DNA of 64,000 nt from Mycobacterium barrassiae (GTDB lineage: Bacteria; Actinomycetota; Actinomycetes; Mycobacteriales; Mycobacteriaceae). The notes under the pieces are model-generated. The model had not been told where the DNA came from and did not search any database. It worked only from the letters and a program-made list of their open reading frames with translations. The position numbers were made by a program, and so were the translations under genes. Shown here piece by piece: positions 57,789 through 64,000 of the stretch (position 1 is the stretch's first letter; each line of letters starts with the position of its first letter). The DNA lies in contig NZ_JACKUK010000011.1 in NCBI RefSeq assembly GCF_025822765.1, positions 1 through 64,000 of the forward strand, written 5' to 3'.

Positions 57789-60700
57789 CGACCGATGCGG
57801 GACGACGGTTGTGGTCTATTGATGTGCTCGATGATGATGAGCGCGACCAGCTTGCTGGATGGGGTAACCAGGCGATCCTGGCCGAGCCTGCCCGTAACCG
57901 GGACTCGATTACGGCGTTGTTCGGTTCGCAGGTCGCTCGCATCCCAGACGCGGTGGCGTTGGTGTGCGGTGAGCAGTGGTGGACCTATCGCGAGTTGGAT
58001 GAAGCTGCCAATAGGCTGGCGCAAGCGCTGGTGAGCCACGGCGCAGGCCCGGGTGAGGTTGTGGCGCTGCTGGTTCCGCGGTCTTCGGAGGCGATCATCG
58101 CGATCCTGGCGGTGCTCAAAACCGGCGCGGCGTACCTACCGGTCGATCCCGCGCACCCCGACGATCGAGTCGCATTCGTGCTCGGTGACGCGGCGCCCGT
58201 CGTCGCCATCAGCACTACGAAGCTGCGGGCGCGGCTCGGATCGTTCGATCTTCCCGTCGTCGATGTCGACGATCACTCAGGGGCGTTGTCCACGACGGCC
58301 CTGACCACCCCGTCGCCCGACGACGTCGCCTACGTCATCTATACCTCCGGCACCACCGGTACGCCCAAAGGTGTTGCTATCACCCACCACAACGTCACGC
58401 AGTTGCTGTCCTCGCTCGACGCGGCGTTACCGGGTCCGGGCGTGTGGGCTTTGTGTCATTCGTTGGCCTTCGATGTCTCAGCCTGGGAGATCTTGGCCCC
58501 GCTGGTGCGTGGTGGCCGACTGGTGGTGGTGTCGGAGGCGGTGGCACGCTCTCCGGAAGAGCTTCGCGAGGTGTTGATACGCGAAGGTGTCACGGTACTT
58601 ACCCAGACTCCCTCTGCGGCAGGGGTTTTACCCCCCGAGGGTTTGGAGTCGATGACGTTGGTGGCGGCGGGGGAGGCGTGCTCTGCAGAGTTGGTGGATC
58701 GGTGGGGCAGCGGCGACCGGGTGATGCTCAACGCGTATGGGCCGACCGAAACCACGATGTGCGTGACGATCAGCGCCCCATTGACGCCCGGAACGGCTGC
58801 GGTGCCGATCGGTAAGCCGGTGCCCGGCGCTGCACTGTTTGTGTTGGATGCGTGGTTGCGGCCGGTAGCCGCCGGCTTGGTCGGCGAGTTGTATGTGGCC
58901 GGGCGGGGTGTCGGCGTGGGCTATGTCCATCGTGGTGGTTTGACGACGTCACGATTTGTGGCGTGCCCGTTCGGGGCGCCGGGGACGCGGATGTATCGCA
59001 CCGGCGACCTGGTGCGGTGGGGTGACGACGGCCAGCTGCAGTATCTGGGTCGTGCTGATGAGCAGGTCAAGATCCGTGGCTACCGCGTCGAACTCGGTGA
59101 GGTGCAGACCGCGCTCGCCGCACTGGAGGGGGTCGAGCAGGCCGCAGTGATCGCCCGCGAGGACCGCCCCGGCGACAGGCGGCTAGTGGGATATATCGTC
59201 GAATCCTCCACTGGAGCAGTGGATTTGACCCGGATTCGAACTACCTTAGCCGCCCGGCTGCCGAGTTATATGGTCCCGACTGCAGTGGTAGCACTCGACG
59301 CGCTGCCGCTGACAGTCAACGGCAAGTTGGACAAGCGCGCCCTGCCGGCGCCGGAATACGGCGGCGTTGGTAACGAGTATCGGGCCCCGAGTTCTCCGGT
59401 GGAGGAGATCCTAACGGCGATTTATTCGCAGGTGCTCGGTGTGGAGCGCGTGGGTGTCGATGACTCGTTTTTCGAGCTGGGCGGCGACAGCATCCTGTCG
59501 ATGCAGGTGGTGGCACACGCCCGGGCGGCTGGGGTGCTGTGCCGGCCGCGTGACATCTTCGTGGAACAAACTGTCGCCCGGCTGGCCACGGTCGCGGAGA
59601 TCGCCAGCGATGCGGACGATGTCATCGATGACGGCGTCGGCGAAGTGGTGCCGACGCCGATCATCCGCTGGTTGCACGACGTTGAGGGTCCGGTCGATGA
59701 GTTCAACCAGACTTTGGTGCTGCAGGCTCCTGCGGGAGTCACCGAGGACGACGTGGTCGCCGTGCTACAAGCCCTGCTGGATCGCCATGCCGCGCTGCGG
59801 CTGCGCGTCGACGACGATGGCTCTGGCGGATGGTCGTTGACGGTGCCCGAACCCGGTTCAGTCGATGCCGCCGAGCGAGTTCACGCCGTAAATGCGCTGA
59901 CCGATGAGGCCGTTGCCGGGGCGCGGTCACGGTTGAAACTGGGCGTCGGAGCGATGGTCAGTGCGTTGTGGGTGCCGAGTACCCGCGAGTTGGCGTTGAT
60001 GATTCACCACTTGGCCGTGGATGCGGTGTCGTGGCGAATCTTGTTGGAGGACATCAACATCGCCTGGGCCCAGCATCACAGTGGGCAGGCTGTCGCGCTT
60101 CCGACCGGCGGGACGTCGTTCCAACGCTGGGCGGCGATTCTTGACGAGCACGCGCGCGTGCCTGCGGTGGTTGAGCTGGCTGATACCTGGCGCCGGGTGA
60201 GTGAGGTGCCTGCTGCGCTGCCTGCGGTGCAACCCGAGATCGATACCTACGCCAACGCCGGTCAGCTGTCGATGTCGCTGGACACCGAGACCACGCGGTC
60301 GCTGCTCGGCGAGGTGCCCGCGGCGTATCACGCCGGGGTGCAGGACATCCTGTTGATCGCGTTCGGGCTGGCTTGGACGGAGTTCCTGGGTGCCGACACG
60401 CCGCTGGGCATCGATGTGGAGGGTCACGGGCGTCAGGAAGAGCTGGCTGATGCGGACCTGTCGCGCACGGTGGGTTGGTTCACGACGAAGTATCCGGTCG
60501 CGCTGAATGTCGGTGGTATCGACTGGGATCAGGTATCCGCCGGTGATGCCGGGTTGAGTCCGATCATCAAGTCGGCCAAGGAGCAGTTGCGGGCGTTACC
60601 GGATCCGCTGACCTACGGGCTGCTGCGCTACATGAATCCGGATGTGGATCTGGCTGGTTCGGATCCGGCGATCGGCTTCAACTACCTGGGCCGCCTCGGC

Positions 60701-63700
60701 GCGACCGCCGCCGACGTCTCCGAGGAGTTGTGGTGCATCAGCCCGGCCAGCCGGGCCACCGCGGATGCAGCGGCGGCAGTGGCGATGCCGTTGGCTCATA
60801 CCGTGGAATTGAATGCGGGCACGTTGAATACCGAGGCTGGCCCGATGCTTCAGGCCAACTGGTTATGGGCTCCGTCGGCGCTCGATGCCGACAAGGTGCG
60901 GCGGCTCAGCCGGTTGTGGTTTGACGCGTTGATCGGGATCTGTGCGCATGTCCGCGCCGGCGGTGGTGGGTTGACGCCGTCGGATCTGGCACCGGCGCGG
61001 TTGACTCAGCAGCAGATCGACGAGCTGACCAGCGACCACGACGTGCACGATGTATTCCCGTTGACCCCGCTGCAGCAGGGGCTGCTGTTCCATACGCGCC
61101 TTGCGCAAGGTTCCGGCGATGACGTCTACGCCGTTCAGCTGGACATCACCATCACCGGTCCGCTCGATTCGCAGCGGTTGCGGGAGGCGATGGACTCAGT
61201 GGTTCACCGTCACCCCCATCTGGTGGCCCGCTTCTCCGAACAGTTCGGCGAACCAGTGCAGATCCTCGCGGCCGACCCCGACTTCGGGTGGCGGTACTGC
61301 GAACTCGATACCGACGACGAGGTCGACGACCTGCGTGCGGGCGAGCGGGCGGCGGTATGCCAGCTGGCCGACGGGCTTCCGTTCCGGGCAGCGCTGATCC
61401 GGACTGCCGAGGACCGGTATGAGTTCGTGCTGACCGTCCATCACATCGTCATCGATGGCTGGTCGCTACCGGTTCTGTTGCGGGAGATCTTCGCCGGCTA
61501 TTGCGGACACCGGTTACCGGCGCCGGTGCCAGTGCGCAAGTTCGTGACGTGGTTGGCCGGTCAGGACCGCGGAACGGCAGAGGCGGTGTGGGCCAAGGTA
61601 TTCGAGGGGTTCGACACCCCCACTCTGGTCGCCCCTGCAGATCGGCTGGGTCCACGCGGCGTCGCTTCGTATCGGATGTCGGAGGAGACGACGCGGGCGC
61701 TGGGGGAAGTGGCGCGGGCCCAACGCACCACGGTGAGCACAGTGTTGCAGGCCGGGTGGGCGCGGCTGTTGATGGCGGTGACCGGTCAGCGTGATGTGGC
61801 GTTCGGCGCGGTGACGTCAGGACGCCCGGCTGAGCTCGCGGGCGCGGAATCGATAATCGGACTGCTGATCAACACCGTGCCGGTGCGGGCCGACATGACC
61901 GCCACCCTGACGGTGTCCGATCTGCTCACGCGGTTGCAGCGCCACCACAACGACACCGTCGAGCATGAGCATCTGGCACTGGCGGATATTCATCGGGTCG
62001 TCGGACAGGATCGCTTGTTTGACACGTTGTTCGTGTATGAGAACTATCCGGTCGATCTCGCGGCGCTATCGGGGGCACAGGACCTTTCGGTCACCGGGTT
62101 CAGTGCTCGCGAGTACAACCACTATCCGTTGACGGTGGCGGTGACGCCGGGGCCGCAGTTGAGTCTGCGGGTGGAGTACGCCTCAGAGGTGTTCGACGCG
62201 GCGGCCGTCGACGCGATAGCCCGTCGCTTCCAACGGATTCTGGCCGTCGCGGTCACTGATCCCGATCAGCGGTTGTCCGCCATCGATGTCCTGGATGCCG
62301 ACGAGCATGACCAGCTTGATGGGTGGGCGAACCGGGCGGTGTTGAGTCGGCCGATGGATGCGCCGAAGTCCATTCCTGCGGTGTTCGCCGAGCAGGTGGA
62401 CCGCGACCCGACGGCGGTGGCGTTGACGTTCGAGGGTCGGTCGATGACCTACGGCGAGCTCGATGGCGTCGCCAACAGGCTGGCCCATCGACTGTCAGGT
62501 CTCGGTGCAGGCCCGGGTCAGGTTGTGGCGCTGCTGATCCCGCGGTCCGCGGAAGCGATCGTCGCGATGCTGGCGGTGCTCAAGACGGGGGCGGCGTATC
62601 TGCCGATGGACCCCGCGCACCCCGATGCCCGGATCGCGTTCATGATCGAAGACGCCGCGCCTGTCGCCGTGATCACCATGGCGGATCTTTGTTCGCGTCT
62701 TGATCAGTGTGACGTGGCGGTCCTTGATGTCGACGATCCCTCTCTCGCGGAAGAGTCCGGCGGCGCTTCACTACCGGTGCCCGCGCCGAATGATGTGGCG
62801 TATCTGATTTACACGTCGGGGACGACTGGTGTGCCTAAGGGTGTGGCGGTGTCGCATGTGAATGTGACGCAGGCGTTGGAGTTGTTGCCTGTGGAGATGC
62901 CTGCGGGTGCGGGTCAGGTGTGGTCGCAGTGGCATTCGTTGGTGTTTGACGTCTCGGTGTGGGAGATCTGGGGTGCGCTGTTGCATGGTGCGCGGTTGGT
63001 GATTGTGCCTGAGGCGGTGGCGGGTTCACCGACTGAGCTGCATGAGTTGTTGGTGCGTGAGCAGGTCAGTGTGTTGTATCAGACGCCGTCGGCGGCGGGG
63101 ATGCTCTCGCCGCAGGGTTTGGAGTCGACCACGTTGGTGGTGGCTGGTGAGGCGTGTCCGACGGAGTTGGTGGATCGGTGGGCGCCGGGGCGGGTGATGA
63201 TCAACGCTTATGGTCCTACTGAGGCCACGATTTATGCGGCGATCAGTGCTCCGTTGGTGGCGGGTTCGCATGAGGCGCCGATCGGGTCGCCGGTTGCTGG
63301 TGGTGCGACGTTTGTGCTTGATGAGTGGTTGCGTCCGGTGCCTGCGGGTGCGGTGGGTGAGTTGTATCTGGCTGGGCGTGGTGTGACGGTGGGTTATGTG
63401 AACCGTGGCGGGTTGACGGCGTCGCGGTTTGTGGCGTGTCCGTTCGGGGAGCCGGGGGCGCGGATGTATCGCACCGGGGATCTGGTGCGTTGGGGTGCTG
63501 ATGGGCAGTTGCAGTATCTGGGTCGTGCTGATGATCAGGTCAAGATCCGCGGCTATCGCATCGAACTCGGCGAGATTCAGGCCGCGCTGGCCCGGGTGGA
63601 GGGCGTCGTGCAGGCCGCGGTGATCGTGCGCGAGGACCGGTCCGGCGATAAGCGACTGGTGGGTTATGTCACCGAATCGGCAACCGGTGCAGTGGATATC

Positions 63701-64000
63701 GCCGCGATACGACCGATGCTGGCGCAGCGGTTGCCCGGCTATATGGTGCCTGCGGCGGTGGTGGTGTTGGAGTCGTTGCCGTTGACGGTCAATGGCAAGT
63801 TGGACCGGCGGGCGTTGCCGGCGCCGGAGTATCAGACCGCGGCTCGTTATCGGGCTCCTTCTAACGCGATCGAAGAGGTCATTGCCGGCATCTTCGCTCA
63901 GGTGTTGGGTGTGGAGCGCGTTGGTGTCGATGACTCGTTCTTCGATCTGGGTGGGGACTCGATCTCGGCGATGCGAGTGATCGCCGCGGTCAACACCGCC
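57785..64000 (+). CDS. second Mps2-like NRPS, partial (runs off window)
   Basis: 2072 codons are open from ATG 57785 to the window end. Architecture is A-T-E-C-A-T, as in Mps2. The start [42 protein letters not shown] parallels Mps2. T Ser residues are at 569 and 2059 (Mps2: 568 and 2059), so the proteins are colinear and a reductase domain is expected beyond the window. E lies at about 620-1065 and C at about 1085-1500 (HHIVIDGWS). The first adenylation pocket reads D-V-W-T-V-A-A-M-C-K, unlike Mps2's D-V-W-C-V-A-A-I-Y-K and nearer to aromatic/Phe codes. The second is identical to Mps2's last, D-V-W-Y-V-A-A-I-Y-K (Ala-type). It has no starter module and must receive a peptide from an Mps1-like partner. 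Parts are near-identical to mps1 or mps2 DNA. GGGGGGACAGTC precedes the start. Confidence 0.92.
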   Translation, partial: MTTDAGRRLWSIDVLDDDERDQLAGWGNQAILAEPARNRDSITALFGSQVARIPDAVALVCGEQWWTYRELDEAANRLAQALVSHGAGPGEVVALLVPRSSEAIIAILAVLKTGAAYLPVDPAHPDDRVAFVLGDAAPVVAISTTKLRARLGSFDLPVVDVDDHSGALSTTALTTPSPDDVAYVIYTSGTTGTPKGVAITHHNVTQLLSSLDAALPGPGVWALCHSLAFDVSAWEILAPLVRGGRLVVVSEAVARSPEELREVLIREGVTVLTQTPSAAGVLPPEGLESMTLVAAGEACSAELVDRWGSGDRVMLNAYGPTETTMCVTISAPLTPGTAAVPIGKPVPGAALFVLDAWLRPVAAGLVGELYVAGRGVGVGYVHRGGLTTSRFVACPFGAPGTRMYRTGDLVRWGDDGQLQYLGRADEQVKIRGYRVELGEVQTALAALEGVEQAAVIAREDRPGDRRLVGYIVESSTGAVDLTRIRTTLAARLPSYMVPTAVVALDALPLTVNGKLDKRALPAPEYGGVGNEYRAPSSPVEEILTAIYSQVLGVERVGVDDSFFELGGDSILSMQVVAHARAAGVLCRPRDIFVEQTVARLATVAEIASDADDVIDDGVGEVVPTPIIRWLHDVEGPVDEFNQTLVLQAPAGVTEDDVVAVLQALLDRHAALRLRVDDDGSGGWSLTVPEPGSVDAAERVHAVNALTDEAVAGARSRLKLGVGAMVSALWVPSTRELALMIHHLAVDAVSWRILLEDINIAWAQHHSGQAVALPTGGTSFQRWAAILDEHARVPAVVELADTWRRVSEVPAALPAVQPEIDTYANAGQLSMSLDTETTRSLLGEVPAAYHAGVQDILLIAFGLAWTEFLGADTPLGIDVEGHGRQEELADADLSRTVGWFTTKYPVALNVGGIDWDQVSAGDAGLSPIIKSAKEQLRALPDPLTYGLLRYMNPDVDLAGSDPAIGFNYLGRLGATAADVSEELWCISPASRATADAAAAVAMPLAHTVELNAGTLNTEAGPMLQANWLWAPSALDADKVRRLSRLWFDALIGICAHVRAGGGGLTPSDLAPARLTQQQIDELTSDHDVHDVFPLTPLQQGLLFHTRLAQGSGDDVYAVQLDITITGPLDSQRLREAMDSVVHRHPHLVARFSEQFGEPVQILAADPDFGWRYCELDTDDEVDDLRAGERAAVCQLADGLPFRAALIRTAEDRYEFVLTVHHIVIDGWSLPVLLREIFAGYCGHRLPAPVPVRKFVTWLAGQDRGTAEAVWAKVFEGFDTPTLVAPADRLGPRGVASYRMSEETTRALGEVARAQRTTVSTVLQAGWARLLMAVTGQRDVAFGAVTSGRPAELAGAESIIGLLINTVPVRADMTATLTVSDLLTRLQRHHNDTVEHEHLALADIHRVVGQDRLFDTLFVYENYPVDLAALSGAQDLSVTGFSAREYNHYPLTVAVTPGPQLSLRVEYASEVFDAAAVDAIARRFQRILAVAVTDPDQRLSAIDVLDADEHDQLDGWANRAVLSRPMDAPKSIPAVFAEQVDRDPTAVALTFEGRSMTYGELDGVANRLAHRLSGLGAGPGQVVALLIPRSAEAIVAMLAVLKTGAAYLPMDPAHPDARIAFMIEDAAPVAVITMADLCSRLDQCDVAVLDVDDPSLAEESGGASLPVPAPNDVAYLIYTSGTTGVPKGVAVSHVNVTQALELLPVEMPAGAGQVWSQWHSLVFDVSVWEIWGALLHGARLVIVPEAVAGSPTELHELLVREQVSVLYQTPSAAGMLSPQGLESTTLVVAGEACPTELVDRWAPGRVMINAYGPTEATIYAAISAPLVAGSHEAPIGSPVAGGATFVLDEWLRPVPAGAVGELYLAGRGVTVGYVNRGGLTASRFVACPFGEPGARMYRTGDLVRWGADGQLQYLGRADDQVKIRGYRIELGEIQAALARVEGVVQAAVIVREDRSGDKRLVGYVTESATGAVDIAAIRPMLAQRLPGYMVPAAVVVLESLPLTVNGKLDRRALPAPEYQTAARYRAPSNAIEEVIAGIFAQVLGVERVGVDDSFFDLGGDSISAMRVIAAVNTA

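Noticed and set aside
1-64000. CRISPR arrays, tRNA and rRNA genes
   Set aside because: No regularly spaced repeats with unique spacers and no tRNA- or rRNA-like sequence was noticed on either strand; short structured RNAs could be missed by eye.

Overview
The window is high-GC actinobacterial DNA from a non-tuberculous Mycobacterium. It carries most of a glycopeptidolipid (GPL) cell-envelope locus. The diagnostic core is mbtH-mps1-mps2-gap at 36.9-55.8 kb. Mps1 (C-A-T-E-C-A-T-E-C) and Mps2 (A-T-E-C-A-T-reductase) together have the four modules expected for the GPL core D-Phe-D-allo-Thr-D-Ala-L-alaninol. The adenylation pocket residues read from the sequence fit Phe and Thr for modules 1 and 2, and a terminal thioester reductase explains an amino-alcohol end.

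Layout. 0-0.3 kb: the end of a transposase and a truncated acyltransferase. 0.7-13.6 kb: sugar decoration genes, with three GT1 glycosyltransferases, three GT2 glycosyltransferases and six methyltransferases (TylF, FkbM and other types). 13.6-18 kb: a membrane acyltransferase and the GDP-fucose pair fcl-gmd. 18.5-30.9 kb: an accessory sugar island holding a four-gene CDP-deoxysugar operon (cytidylyltransferase, CDP-glucose 4,6-dehydratase, epimerase, C-methyltransferase), an unrecognised gene, a sugar aminotransferase with an acetyltransferase, UDP-glucose dehydrogenase and more methyltransferases. Remains of several insertion sequences are interspersed. 31-35.2 kb: a DrrABC-type ABC exporter and a fourth GT1 glycosyltransferase. 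35.5-36.9 kb: a small ORF and a long regulatory-looking gap. 36.9-57.3 kb: the NRPS core, Gap, a secreted hemophore-like protein and another TylF-type methyltransferase. 57.4-64 kb: remains of a second mbtH and of the 3' end of a second mps1, followed by an intact second mps2-like NRPS that runs off the window.

The genes suggest one system. The NRPSs make the peptide, sugar-nucleotide enzymes supply fucose, a CDP-linked C-methyl sugar, a possible amino sugar and UDP-glucuronate, GT1/GT2 enzymes attach sugars, about eleven methyltransferases and the acyltransferase cap them, and Gap and DrrABC probably help export. The most unusual point is the second mps2 paralogue. It has the same spacing as Mps2 but a different first adenylation pocket. 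It sits downstream of a decayed mbtH and a remnant mps1 tail, as if a duplicated mbtH-mps1-mps2 set lost its mps1. It may use the surviving Mps1 to make an alternative lipopeptide. Functions are inferred from motifs read by eye; no database search was run.
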